Positions 48,771-61,680 of a stretch of DNA of 64,000 nucleotides are shown one piece after another; position 1 is the first letter of the stretch, and every line of letters begins with the position of its first letter. Where the stretch lies: assembly GCA_023055505.1 (NCBI GenBank), contig JALIRH010000036.1, positions 5,270,001 to 5,334,000 on the forward strand, in the 5' to 3' direction. The notes under the pieces were generated by a model, which saw only the letters and a list, made by a program, of their open reading frames with translations, searched no databases and had not been told where the DNA came from. The position numbers and the translations under genes were made by a program. This DNA comes from Callipepla californica brunnescens (taxonomy: Eukaryota > Chordata > Aves > Galliformes > Odontophoridae).

Positions 48771-51358
48771 ATGGCGGCCGCGCTCCGCGCGTTCCGGCTG
48801 CGGCGGCCCGGCAGCGCGCAGAAGGTCGGGGCGGCGGCCGGGAGCCTGCGGGCACTGCTGCGGAAGGGCTGCCGGCTGCTGCAGGTGCGGCCCGGGGCTG
48901 GCGGGTCGGGGCTGGCGGGTCTCGGCCCCGTGTGACCGCCGGGGCAGCTCCCGTTGGCAGGCAGCCGGCTGTGCCTCTACGAGGACGGGACGGAGCTGAG
49001 CGACGCCTTCTTCCGCACGCTGCCGCCGCAGACGGAGCTGGTGCTGCTGCGGCCCGGGGAGAGCTGGCAGGGCTGTGAGTGCGGGGCTGGGGGGGGGGGG
49101 GGGGTGGTTGTGGGGGGGGGTCTGAGGGGGCTCCTGACGGCCCCGTTCCGCCCGCAGGCTGCGGGGACCTGCAGCGCCTGCTGGGCGCGCTGTGCGGGCG
49201 GGCGGACGCGGTGGTGGAGGCCGCGCGGCGGCTGCTGGAGGACGAGCGGGCGCCCCGCAGGCAGCGGCTGCTGGCGGACCTCATCCACAACCTGAGCGGG
49301 GACAGCGCGGCCGAGCGCCGGGACGAGGACGGGACGTGGTTCGAGGGTAAGAGCTTCGTCGTGCCCGCACGGCAGCCCGGCCCCGTCCTCCTGCCCCCAC
49401 CCTCCTGTTCAGATCCTCTCTTGGCCGTCTCTCCCCTGAGCGGAGCGGCCCCAGCGCTCTCAGCCCTTCCCTGAGGAGTTTTATCTTCCCTCAAGAGCTG
49501 CTCCAGGCCCCCACGTCTCAGCCCCACATCGGCTGTCCAGCAGTTCCCAGGCTGAACGGAGGGGCCCAGAACTGGGCACGGTGTTCCAGTTCCAAAGGGC
49601 ACACTGCTGCTGTCGGATAGAGCAGATTCTCAGCTACAAAGCACTCTTTTTCTGCGCAGTCACTGCCGTTAGCAGTGTGTTTTCACCAGTGATGAGCAGC
49701 AGCCTGCATGTCACAGCTGACACAGCAGCCTCTGCTCTCACAGTAGATGATCTGGGTGGTTCTGTGAAGCCCTGACAGCAGGCTGGCCTTGAAACAGTAC
49801 AAAAAACACTGCATGCTGAGTTTGTGAAAAGGAGGGATGAGTACCCACGGAAGCAGACGCACAGAACTAGCAGCACTGTACTAAATCATAAACAATTTGG
49901 TTCTCTTTAGGTCTGGAAGCTCGTTTTAAGAACAAATCAAGCTACATGCGGTACAGCTGTGAGAGCAGAATACGCAGCTACATGAAAGAGGTAAAAGTTT
50001 CTGCTGAAGTCACTTATTTTAAGCTGCTAGTAAAATAACTGTGACTACATGCTTATTAATTATATGTAATATAAAGTACTTCTGTATCCCAGTGTAATAC
50101 TTGCAGAAGAGACACAGCCTGCTACAGGCACCAAGGAATGATTGCACTTTGTTTTTTTTTAGGTTAGTAATTTTATCTCAAATGTTCATCCTGCAGCAAG
50201 AGATGCATATAAAAGGATACTCGACCTGATGTCAGATAGGCTGAAATCTGTGAAATATAATGGCAGCTACTTCGATAGGACGGAGGAGGAGGCAGCAGCG
50301 CGCCTGTGCACGAGGGAGGGATGGTTCTCCTGTCAGGTAGGTTCAGCCCTACCCCGAAGCAGTCTGTGTTCTAAGCCACAGTGACCACATAAGAGGAAGG
50401 ACACAGAGATTTCAGTGCTTGCATGGAGAAGAGTTGAGTTTTGGTGATGTTCCACCTGTGTCTGGTTGTAGTGAGTGGAAGCTGCGTGAGTCCAGCACTA
50501 GGACTGAGCTGGGATGGTGAGCAGCACGCCTTTCATTGCAGCCACCTTGTTTTTGCAGGGCCCTTTTGACCAAGATGACTGCCCATGTAAGCATTCTATC
50601 AACCCCTACAGTAACAGGGAAAGCAGAATCCTCTTCAGCACCTGGAATCTTGATCACGTGTACGTATAAAGCACTAATCCAAATGTACCTGTTTCGTGCT
50701 GTTAATCTTCAGTAGGGAAGGTGGAGCTATTGAGCATTTCCCTCTTCCTTCCCTGCAGAGAACAGTGCGTTGTGGTAAGAAATGCACAAACGCTGTTTCT
50801 GGTCACATGAAATCCTGCAGTTGCCATAGTGCTCTCTCATTAGCTGCTTTGTTTCTCTTCAGATTTTGTTGTAGGGCATTTTCCCCTGCTCACCACGTTA
50901 TCCTTTGTGAAGGATATCCTCTCTTCTGTCCCTGCCTCTGGCAAAAACCCTCGGCCCTGTTTCCAGGCATCGTGCCTTTTTAAAGCAAAGGGGATTTGCT
51001 AAATTGATTTCTTCATAAAATCATCTTAAACCTAGTTATGGTGAAATAATGCAGCTTGTGCCTTGCTCTAAAAGGAAGACAGGGGCACATTGTCAAGAAA
51101 CAAATTTTGCTAGCAGTGTTGTTTTCTTTTGCATTCTGCAGAATAGAAAAGAAACGTAGTGTTGTCCCAGAACTGGCAGAAGCTGTCAAAACACGAGATG
51201 GAAGAGAAGTGAACTGGGAGTACTTCTACCAGCTGCTGTTTACAGTGAATAATCTGAAACTTGTACACATTGCTTGCCATAAGAAAACCAACCACAACCT
51301 CAGCTGTGACAAAACTAAAATTTACAGGAAAAGGAAGCAAACCCGTGAGATTTCATAG
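48771..51358 (+). CDS. DFFB: DFFB (CAD), caspase-activated DNase, 7 exons
   Basis: Exons: 48771-48884, 48948-49074, 49158-49346, 49911-49990, 50163-50336, 50559-50659, 51142-51358; 333 residues plus TAG (human 338). It is the nuclease that cuts chromatin between nucleosomes in apoptosis once caspase-3 removes its inhibitor and chaperone DFFA/ICAD. Residues 1 to about 85 form the CIDE-N domain (GSRLCLYEDGTELSDAFF). The nuclease domain has YNGSYFDR, WFSCQGPFD, HSINPYSNRESRILFSTWN and LDH. The catalytic/metal cluster LVHIACHKKTNH is intact (His about 304, 308, 313; Lys 310). Intron 1 is 63 bp and intron 2 is 83 bp. The acceptor at 48947 is the one that keeps LPLAGSRLCLY in frame. An in-frame upstream ATG (48705) would add 22 residues not aligning with human, so 48771 was preferred. 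Confidence 0.95.
49089..49120 (+). repeat. G-run tract (G16 and G9) in DFFB intron 2
   Basis: An 83-bp intron (49075-49157) contains sixteen consecutive G, then GGTTGT, then nine G, then TCTGAGGGGG. It is transcribed as G-rich RNA and is a strong G-quadruplex candidate. Assembly or read errors in the homopolymer length are likely but do not touch the exons. Confidence 0.9.
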
Positions 51359-52205
51359 TGCCCTCTCTGGAAGCAGCTTCTGTTTCTGTTTTTTTTTCCC
51401 CCATCTCAAAATCATGTAAGGTGACACGATTTTTAAACAGTTTTTGTTTCAGAAATAGAGCTTAATGAGTCTCTCCTGCCAAGGACTTCTTCCTTTATCA
51501 CCTCCAGTGCATTAATTGAGCTGCAGTCTCATAAAGCGTGTGCTCAGATCGTGCCTAATTCTGCCACCTTAGGTGACACTGTGCTAAGTGTGATGATCTG
51601 ACTCACAGCTGCAGTGTGCAAAGCAGAGGCTGCCACTGATGGTGCTGTATGATTTCTTGCTTGCTGTGATAAACGTAGGTGCAAAATGCGTGGCACAGAA
51701 ACTAAACTTACACAATATGTTTCTTAAAAGTGTGTAAGTTAATACTGCTCTGAATGTTAAGCCAAACAAAGAATGCTTTAGGGTAATTATTCTGCTCTGT
51801 GCCTTTACCAGGAAGACAGCTGCTGCACTCCAGACAGTGCAGATGATTTGGGGCAGAGCTGCTGGCTCTTCTGTACCAAAATCTATGAGGAGTAAGCAGG
51901 GCTGTGGTGCATCTTTGCTTTTTCCAGCCTTGTGCTTTATCATCTTTCCCACTGAGTTCCTTCACCTTTCAGACAGCCTTTGCCTCTCCAGATTGAGCTT
52001 TCTTGGAGCAATACATACAAGTGTTATTATACCATAATCATGCTTGTTTGCTGCCCTAGAGAATACTGCTTCTGTAAAACACTCTACCTCTCAGGTTAAC
52101 AAAATACATCTTTTTTTTTACTTTTAAATATCAGCTGATAATGACCAAACTCTCAGGGATGAGTGTTATTTTTTTAATTAAAAAATAAAAGTAAAATCAT
52201 TGCCA
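51359..52205 (+). other. DFFB: DFFB 3' UTR (probable)
   Basis: Non-coding, AT-rich sequence following the DFFB stop codon. The first clear AATAAA is at 52184-52189 inside an A/T-rich tract. The extent is inferred from that signal only. Confidence 0.5.
52184..52189 (+). terminator. DFFB: Candidate DFFB polyadenylation signal
   Basis: AATAAA within TTAAAAAATAAAAGTAAAA, the first canonical hexamer after the DFFB stop codon, about 830 bp downstream. Further AATAAA hexamers exist near 52965 and 53754, so longer transcripts are possible. Confidence 0.5.
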
Positions 52206-52770
52206 TCCTTCTACGTGTGTATGTGGAGGTAGAGGTGCACAAGTAGTCAACAACAAGGTATAATACAGCATGACCACTGCAGACCAGAAAGGCTTAGCAT
52301 GGGAAAAGGTGCTTAATTAAGTAGTGGGTATTTATTAGACATCATCATTTACCTCTAGGGAGGAGTTCTGGGTGATTGGTAACTTCCAGTTACTTTGGAA
52401 ACTTCCAGTTTCTTCCTCTCATTGGTTCTCTTACAAGATAAATTCATCTAGTTCAGGCAGGATTATTATTAAGGTAGTATTGCTGTGTGAGTCCTGACTT
52501 GCTAGGGCTTGGAAATGCACTGGCTTTGCTACAGAGTGCTAATTAAAGCAGCAAATTCAATCCCCAAACATTTCAACGTGAAAAATAAGCAGATGCATTT
52601 TTTAGTAAGGACTTCCAGCACCAGTGAATTGAACCTTCCTGATCATCTGACATCAACAGTAACAAAGGTGGAGATGCACATCGTGGTGTTTTGGTACTGG
52701 GGAAGGAGCTGCAGTGAGGATCCTGACAACAAGCACTATGCTGTTTCCTCTGAACAGCATTTTGCACTGA

Positions 52771-52787
52771 GTGTGTGTGTGTGTGTG
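52771..52787 (+). repeat. (GT)n microsatellite
   Basis: About eight uninterrupted GT dinucleotides in non-coding sequence downstream of DFFB. Confidence 0.9.
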
Positions 52788-53521
52788 AGGATGCTGCCTA
52801 GGAAAAAAAGAAGGCAGCTAATAGAGCTTTTAAGGAAAGCTGGGAGAACTGCTTCGAGCTGGAGTTGTGATGAAAACCATGAATACACTAAAATATTAAG
52901 ATTTTTTTTTCCAGTGTTACAGACTTGAGAGTGAAAAGGAGCCAAGAACTAGCACTGACAGAAACAATAAATCAACTGGAGCGCGAATGTGAATAAATTA
53001 ACATGTCATGCATATACAATTTGTTTGGCTTAAGAGTTCTGAATGTTCAACGTACTATAGCTGTAGAAATTAATATTGATTTAAACCATCTGCTGATGAT
53101 ATTTTCTCAGAGAAATAGTTTCTTCTACATTTATAATAATAAGTATGTGGGAGCTTCTTGCATAATCACACTTACAAAGTGTTATCACAAACAGCAGATG
53201 AGTTAGCAGTTGCTGGAATCGTGTGGGATTGCTCATCATCTTCTAAAAATGCAGGGCAGAAATAACACATTTGAAGGACTGACCTGCATCTCCTTGGCCA
53301 GCAGTACTTGTCTGTCTACCAGTGAAGTCCTACGCTGAGAGATTCTGTTCTGCCTTTATCACGTGTTTGTTTACAACATTTCTCTTCCTAACCTTTGGAG
53401 GTCAGGTGAAAATACTGAACAAGATACATTACAGAGCTATTAAAAGGGCTGAATTGGTGGAAGAGGGAAGCCATGAGCTTCACGTGGTCATTCAGAGAAC
53501 TGAGCAGCAATAAGAAAACAC

Positions 53522-53527
53522 TTTAAT
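53522..53527 (-). terminator. C1orf174: Candidate C1orf174 polyadenylation signal (ATTAAA, minus strand)
   Basis: TTTAAT on the plus strand, ATTAAA on the minus strand, about 470 bp past the stop codon. It was chosen because no minus-strand AATAAA occurs nearer. Weakly supported. Confidence 0.3.
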
Positions 53528-53995
53528 GTCCAGAATTCATTAGGACGTATGTGCGTTGAGGTTTTGCCAGCAGAATTGCACTGTAGAGGTTAATTGCTTC
53601 TGGTTTAGAGGTAAACAGTGCTGGACCACTTGCACAACAGAGGTTGGTATCCCTCTTTGAACTGCACAAGTCAGCTGGCTGCGTTACAAGTGATGCTGTA
53701 ACAGCAGATGGCGCAGAAATACAAGAGAACCTAAGATGACCTGATAATTAAAAATAAATAAATAAGAATAGGCCAAGCGTTCACTGAAGTGACAATTTAT
53801 GTCCAATTCTCCGAGAATTCAAACTCTGCCCTAGAAAACTGAGGGGGAATACTGTCTGTTTCTATACTTGTCACATACTCTACCCATTCTCTAAGAAAAT
53901 GGGAATGCTGACACGTCATGCTAGTGACATAGCCAACCACCATTAGAAAGACAAAGAAAAATGAAATAAAGTTTCCTCTGTTTTACAGTTTGCTG

Positions 53996-55084
<1,089 letters not shown>

Positions 55085-55400
55085 GCGCGGTCGGGTCGGA
55101 GCGCGGGGCCGCCGTCCCCACACACGCAGGGGCTGCGGGCGGGCGGGTTTTGCTGAGGTAGCCGGGGTCGCTCCTGGCAAAAAAAAAAAAGAACGAAATA
55201 AATTGGTGTGCAGGCTGCGTGCCCGAGAAACGCTTCGGGTCTTTCGCTTCCCGGCGCTTTCTTTCTGGAGATGCGCACTGGGAAGTCGTCATCCGCCTGC
55301 GGCTGTGGGGTCGGGAGCACAGATCGCGTTTTCACCTCAGGACCCTGAGGAGGGCCGCGGGTTGGCGGGAGCGGCGTTAAGTGGTGGGGGCACGGTGGGC
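55085..55400 (-). promoter_or_regulatory. C1orf174: CpG promoter of C1orf174
   Basis: CpG-rich sequence upstream of the predicted C1orf174 start, continuing the GC-rich exon 1 region. It contains an A11 run at 55180-55190. No TATA box or other specific site was identified. Confidence 0.55.
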
Positions 55401-55954
55401 AGTGCCATCTGCACAGATAAATGTCACCCCCACACCCCAACCCAGCAGATAACGTTCAGTCCTGAATAAAAAAATCCCCACAAACGTGATTTCAACTTCA
55501 GGGATGCGGCAGCGATGTTCCTCTGAGGTGATTTAGTTCGGATGTGGGTTTTTTTCCCTCAGTGCTGTGGCTGCGGGGCTCGAGGCCAGGCCTGGCACTG
55601 CAGCTCTGCTCGGGGTCTCGTGTGCTTTGTTCTGTGGTGGAGATGATTCATATTCTCCTCCCAAGCGCCCAAACTCTGTCGGTGCTGCTGCCCTCAGCCG
55701 AAGGAATACAGATGATTGTGTTTATTACACGGTGGAAACTTATACTGTCTCGTAAGCAGGAGATACTGGAGCTGGCTGCAGAGCAGTATTTCTGCCGCTG
55801 GGAAGCTTGGCTGCCATTTTGATTTCCTCCGTGAACTGAAAGTAGCAAGAAGTTTGGAGATGTTAATGAAGAGTTTCCATAACACCACGGTGCCGGACTC
55901 AGCCGGGCGGCCTCGGGCACATCCAGGGCATGCACATCTTGCACAGACAGAGCT

Positions 55955-56012
55955 CAGAATCAGCATCAGAAAGGTTGGAAAGACTTCTGAGATCATCATC
56001 TCCAACCATGCA
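55955..56012 (-). mobile_element. CR1 3'-end remnant (antisense)
   Basis: CAGAATCAGCATCAGAAAGG, then TTGGAAAGACTTCTGAGATC, then ATCATCTCCAACC, follow the reverse complement of the CR1 tail (AGAATGG...GTTGGAAGGGACC...AGATCATC...TCCAACC). It is short and diverged. Confidence 0.55.
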
Positions 56013-57869
56013 AAGCTCCTGGATTCCGTGCCCTGCGTTCTCCCTCTGTGTGGGAAAATGGTGGCGATTTCGCATCTGCAGATCTCGCGTTTTCTGATCC
56101 CTCTCTGAGAAAACATCCATTACAAAGTGCAGAGAAGCCCCCAGGAGAGGCAGCAAGAAACCCCGCGGAGATCTGCCCACGTCTGAGCAGCGCAGTGCCT
56201 TCAAAGGCTGCGCAGAGCCTGCCAGCCGCCGCACAGCCCTCGAAGGGAGGCAGAGCAGCGCAAACTATTTACATTAAATTCACATTTCCACATAAAAGAG
56301 GACTTAGTCTCAGCAACATTAAAAAGTGGTTTTTATTAGAATCTGTTGTCTAAGCAGGCAGGCAAAAAGAAAAGGAGATTTTCTGAGCTGCGTGGTTTTT
56401 ATGAGAGCTGGCTGGCGGGTATGAAGCAGCAGCTGATGATCTTATTGAGCAGGAAGGGAGGCTCGGGCTGTGAAATTCGATGTGTAAATTAGCTTCTTGC
56501 AGCACTCGTCTCTGTGCCTGTCACTTCCGCCAGTGCCTCTGTCTGTTATAATCCTCCGAGTTCATTTGGTTAAACATCAAGCGACATGCGAGGGACAGCA
56601 GCCAAAAATAATGTCGCCTGTAAACGTAACGGCTGCAAACTGTTGAATGAGAGATCTGTCAAACCAACCAAGCATACGGCAGGAGCACGGACGGGTCTTT
56701 TCCTGCTATGGGGAGGTTATTTTTAGCTCAGGTGGCCGCATTCATTCTTCTTCGTGATCAGCACCTGGGGAGAAAGCAGAATGATGCTGCACCAGCTCCC
56801 TGCTGGGATGCTGAGACCCAGGCTGCCCTCAGCCTGCGTGCTCCTGCAGGACGGCTTGGCTGAGCAGAGCTTTGGAGACGCAGCTTTTCCCCATCGTCCT
56901 TCCCAGTTGTCATGCCAACTCAGGTGGTAATGACAGCGAATACTGAAGTGCTGATCTGGGGCTCTCGGAGCCACTGTCTCCTAGAAGAATTGCTGATGAG
57001 CTGATAACCCAGCCAGTTCGGGGAGCCTGCAGCCCTCTGGCACCCTGAGCAGTGCCGACCTGAGTGCCTCTGCACCAAATAAGACCTTTGTATTCATTAC
57101 TGAGAAGTGCTCACACCGGGAACCAGAGAGACCATACATAAAAGCGACGGGAAGCCGATGACACACAATTAAATTTCACGCTCGCCACGTGAAAAATCTT
57201 TCTGAGTCTTATTTTAGATTTCTTTCTAATATCTCATCAAGAACCAAATGCGGAGTGCCAGAATCTGAAGGTAATAAACCAGCACGCTGGCTTTGCCAAA
57301 AAAAAAAAAAAAAGAAATGGATTACTTAATGAAAACCCTTCAGGCACGTGTAAGGACGTGAGAGCCCCAGTGCCCTCTGTGCTGCTGGCACAGCAGGGAT
57401 GCTGGCTGCGAGATCCTCCCTGCTCCTGCTGCAAATGCCTGGCCCCTGTGGCTGTCTCTGGTGGTTATATGGCAAAGCCTTCCCCCGGCACTGCCTGTTT
57501 CGGATCCTTTTGAAGCTTCGAGCAACGTGGATTTTTCACAGCGTTTCACCCAACCTGGAATGCGGGTTGGGGGCTGCAGACGCTGGGGGTCACTGTTCCA
57601 CCGGAGATGCAGCGCGGCCGTGGGCGCTCCTGCCCACTGTCACCCCACGCAGCGAGCCGAGCCCGGCAGCCCTCCTGCCCTCGGCTCTGAGCTTCAGCCT
57701 CTCTCAGCCCTGCTTAGCTCTTCCCCCAGCGACAGGCAGCGTTTTGGTAAACGTTTTCCATTATTTAGCATTGTTTCTTCGGGGAGATTAAAAGCGCTCG
57801 GAGTCGGAGCACCTCTCCTCCTCGCACACCTGACAGTGATAGAAGAGGCTGTTTTACAGCGGGCTCATT

Positions 57870-57990
57870 AAAAATAAAAACGCTGTGTTGATTTCAGCAG
57901 CTTGAATTACTTAAGCCCATGTAATGGGATAAATATTTGATGGTGAAGTTTATTAGATTTCTACTGATATTATGTTGCTGCTAAAAATAT
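57870..57990. promoter_or_regulatory. AT-rich island, candidate conserved non-coding element
   Basis: It contains GAATTACTTAAGCC, TAATGGGATAAATATTTGAT, TTTATTAGATTTC and GATATTATG, with several TAAT homeodomain cores, in otherwise GC-rich intergenic DNA. It has no coding potential. A regulatory role is suggested only by composition and motif density. Confidence 0.25.
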
Positions 57991-59779
57991 GCGGGATTCT
58001 TTAAAGCCTGCTTGGTGTCTCTGAAGGGAGGCAATTGGAAAGCTGCTTCTGAATGTGCCTGCAGGGATTGCTTTGGGATGCGAACAAATCATCTCTTCCC
58101 TTTTATCCTCTGCAGGTAGCAGTGTTCTGCTCCCACCCTGCCAGGCACACAGAGTAGCAGGGGCTGCTCTGCAGCTGCTGGGAAATAGAAGATGGCCAGC
58201 GTGTTTTACACCCTGCACTCGTTTGGCAGAATTGCACCCTCACCTCCCTTTGCACCCAGCTTGGGACGAGCCTTGCTGCTCAGCACAGCGATGCCCACAC
58301 TCCTGCTGCAGCCCTGTCCTAAAGCAGACCCACAGCACATCTCCTGCCGGTGCGTGGTGGCAACTTGTGCAGCCCTCAGCCTACAAATGTTGCTGTTTGC
58401 CTTTGCAATGATTGCTACGCAGAGACACTGACCCTCCCCATTGTGTAATTAACTCTTTCTGTCGCTTAGCTTGTGATAATTCAGTACGTCATGTTTGGAA
58501 AGTCTCACCAACTTCATTCCTGGCTCTTCAGAATTCCCGATCCGTGGGCAGATGAGCAGTGTCCCCAGGGGCAGAGCTGGTCCAAGAAGAGGTGCTAGGC
58601 CAGGTAGTGCCTTAACAGAGTGAAAACCATCATGATTTGCATCGGGAGGGATCTTCTTCCCTGGTACCCCACCGGAGTGGGAGTTCAAGCTGCTTGGGGA
58701 ATATTGCTGCAGCTCAGCAGCTCCACAAATTAAAAAGGGAAAATTACAGCTGAAACACCTCAGAGAGGGACCATGGAATGGCATGCTGAGGTCAGACTCT
58801 TGCCAAGTCCCACAGACTGCTTCCAGAAAGGATCGAGCTTCATCAGCAAAGCAATTTGCTGTTGGTTTTCTATCCCCTCCACTCCTGATGCCAAAGGTTT
58901 CACATACAAAGCTCCGTCTACTCCTCCGAGAAGACCTTCCACCAGTGGGGCTCCTCAGACAGCATCTATCTCAGAAGAGCAGGGAAAAACAATCAGAAGA
59001 GACATGTTCTGTTCATGCAACAGCAAGCAATATTGTACCATTGGCAAGATTCACGCTGAGACAACTGCTCCGCTGTCCTCGAGTGCTGCGTGCTCATGCA
59101 TTCATTCCAACTGGGGACCCAAGTGCAGCAGGAGCAATTCAGTCATCAGCCCTACAAGGCTCCGTAATGAAGCCAGATCCTCATTACAATCTGTTGAACT
59201 ATTTTTTTGTGTGGAAGCATGCCTCCATCACCTCCATTAAGAAACCAGTGGCGCGTATCCTCTGCGCTCTTTCGAGGCTGTTCTGGCAGAGCAGCTCCAT
59301 CAGATGATGCTTCAGCATGAAGTCACCTTCTGCCTGCAGCAGGGCTGCTGTGCCTCGCCTCGTATCTGTGCTCCTCTCCCAGGGCCTCGCAGAGCCTGGG
59401 CACAGCAGTTCCTTCCCGCTGAGTCTCTCTGGCCCAGTTCACCCATCGAGGTGGAACATCAGCCCCTCTGGTGGCCAGAAGCCACGTGGCACACTGTGTG
59501 AGCCCCTTCTGACAGCTGGATTTGATGGGAGGATGTGTGAATGGAAAACCACCCGCGAGCAGAAGAAGAACCCTGTTTATTCCTTGTCATTTCAACTAGA
59601 AAGCGAAGCTGGCAGCTCTCTGCCTTTGGTTAAGGAGGAGCTGTGCAGTCCTCAGGGCTGTGATCCCATCAGAACTTTGGTGAAGGCGCTCAGTGGGGAT
59701 CCGTCCCTCAGAGCCACTCGGGAGGACGGGGCCACCCGCTTCCAGCAGAAGCAATTTCTCCTTCTGTAGTTTAATCCTC

Positions 59780-59945
59780 TCCCTTCCCCTTGATATGCAG
59801 TTTATTTAATTGCGGAGACAAGATGCATTTCTTTCTTGGGGGATTGTGGGAGAATATTTGTAATCCAGGGGCTGTAATTGAACTCAGCAATAATAATTAT
59901 ACTTCTCTTCATTAATATGTCTTAGAGCTCATTACAAACTCTTCC
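59780..59945. promoter_or_regulatory. AT-rich island, candidate conserved non-coding element
   Basis: It contains TTTATTTAATTGCGG, GCTGTAATTGAAC, AATAATAATTATAC and CATTAATATG: five or more TAAT/ATTA cores in 165 bp, with TAATTG motifs on both strands. It is non-coding. Its role is inferred. Confidence 0.25.
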
Positions 59946-61479
59946 CGTGCCAGCATCTTCGCCAGATCCCTGCGGGGTTGCTGATAACTTTTTATTCCAC
60001 TACAGCAGCAACTTTACGCAGTGTTCCTACAGTAACAGCAGCAGCCCGAAATACAGCTCTGCGTGGAGGTGGGGAGCAGCCCCGCTGGCACAGGGAGCAG
60101 CACACAGCACTCTGTCACAAGTGGCCTCGCTCAGGGCTGTGCAGGACAGGGAGCACTGAGGAGGCACTGGGGGATTCCTGGCCCAGCAGCTGCTGTAGGG
60201 CAGAGCCGTGCGGGGCCCTGCCAGGTCTGAAAGCCGATGCTTTTCAGTACAAGAAAATCTACTCCAGATCACAGGTCTGCAATTAAGATGAAAAATTCAA
60301 ACTCGTTTTACTCAGACAAGAGATACTGGGGAGGCAGTGCATTAGGATACGTTCCAAGCTCACAAATCCCATTAACGCTGAAGTGAGGTCCCCATGCAAA
60401 TCCCTGTGTGCGGAGAGGAAAACACGCCTTGATGTAAGATAGCTTTAAGCCCCTCGCTGATACAGGGAGACTGCTCCTTCAATATTTAAGCGAAACAATA
60501 CGAGCTGTCCAACATCCATCGCCCTGTTTGTGCCAGCAGCGTTGCCAGTCCCCGACGCACCGTGGAGAGCCACTCCTTGCTCCAGCAGCAGAGCAGGGCG
60601 TGCTATAGCAGTTACAGGGGGATCCCAAGCACTGCTCCCCAGAAGCACAGTGCACCCACACAGCACCATGGCCCGACAGTTCCCGAATGCACCAGCCGCT
60701 GCTGAGCGTACTTTGGGGTGAAATTAACTCCTCTCTCTCAGCTTACATCCATTTGGAGAGGAAAAGATCTGAAAAAGGAGCAAAAGCAGCAAGAGCAGCC
60801 ACAATGAGCTTCCTCTAAAACAATTCTGCCAGGTATATGTGCACCTGCCTCAGGTCTGCGGGTATTTGTCACAGAGCTGCCATTGCTTTTCCTCAGCCTT
60901 TCATTGGAGACGCTCCTGTTGAGCTCAGTGCAGCCCCAAAGCTGATGCTGCCGTCATCTGAGCACCTCCAGGTGGAACACTGAGGGCCACACGCACCCAG
61001 CCCTCCCTGCCCCACTCCTGGTGGGAGGGAGGACCCGGATCCGTAGGGCAGAGCCCACGCGCTGCCCCTCCCTCTGCTCCTTGCGGCTTTCTGCCTTTCT
61101 GAGTTAGGTGGTTGGATCCATCCAGAACGATTTCATGATTCAGTCTCACTTCCACCCTCCAGAGACTAATTACCTGCTTCCTGCGTTTGCATCATTACAC
61201 TCAAGTCAGTTTAGGAGATGTGGAGCTTCTGGAAGGAGAACTGAAAGCGAGAGGCAGCAATCTTCTGAGCAGCAAATGGCTCAGGAGAGAGCACAGCCAT
61301 GTTGGGACGGGTTTGAGCCGTCCCTATCGAACTGCAGCTGCACACTGCATGTAAATAGGGCCCGAACACGGAGAATGGGGACGAAATACCCGAAGGGAGA
61401 GGACGGGCTGTGTTCAGTCCTGCCCCAGGGCCACAGCCGGCTGGCGGGGCTCCACGCTCACACTGCGATGGCACTTCAG

Positions 61480-61680
61480 CAATGCAAATGAAAGGCAGAT
61501 TATGATATTTTACGTAAATAAGCAATGTGGCAATCCCAGCCTGGCTTGGGCTGCCAGGAAATTCGCTAGAGAGATATTAACATTGAAATATGCGAGCATG
61601 TTCGCACGGAACATTTGTTGTATAACTCTGGGCTCCAATAAAGGCTCGTATAAATTATTCATTCCGCAACTGAGATGAAA
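61480..61680. promoter_or_regulatory. AT-rich island, candidate conserved non-coding element
   Basis: It contains ATTATGATATTTTACG, TAAATAAGCAATG, GATATTAACATTGAAATATG, CATTTGTTG (SOX-like) and TAAATTATTCATTCC (POU/homeodomain-like). It is flanked by GC-rich sequence and has no coding potential. Inferred only. Confidence 0.25.

Larger units (their letters stand above)
52206..53995. other. DFFB-C1orf174 intergenic region and C1orf174 3' UTR
   Basis: AT-rich, non-coding. It contains a (GT)n tract at 52771-52787 and an AAAT-rich tract at 53743-53764. A minus-strand ATTAAA (plus 53522-53527) is the nearest candidate poly(A) signal for C1orf174. Open frames here are short and unconvincing. Confidence 0.5.

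Noticed and set aside
48673..49602. 309-codon minus-strand frame over DFFB exons 1-3
   Set aside because: Ser/Pro/Arg-rich antisense shadow of GC-rich DFFB sequence, also crossing two introns.
58773..59769. Overlapping 155-, 174- and 150-codon plus-strand frames
   Set aside because: Two are open in different frames over the same DNA. None resembles a known protein, and no promoter or splice context supports them. Most likely chance. RNA evidence would reopen the question.
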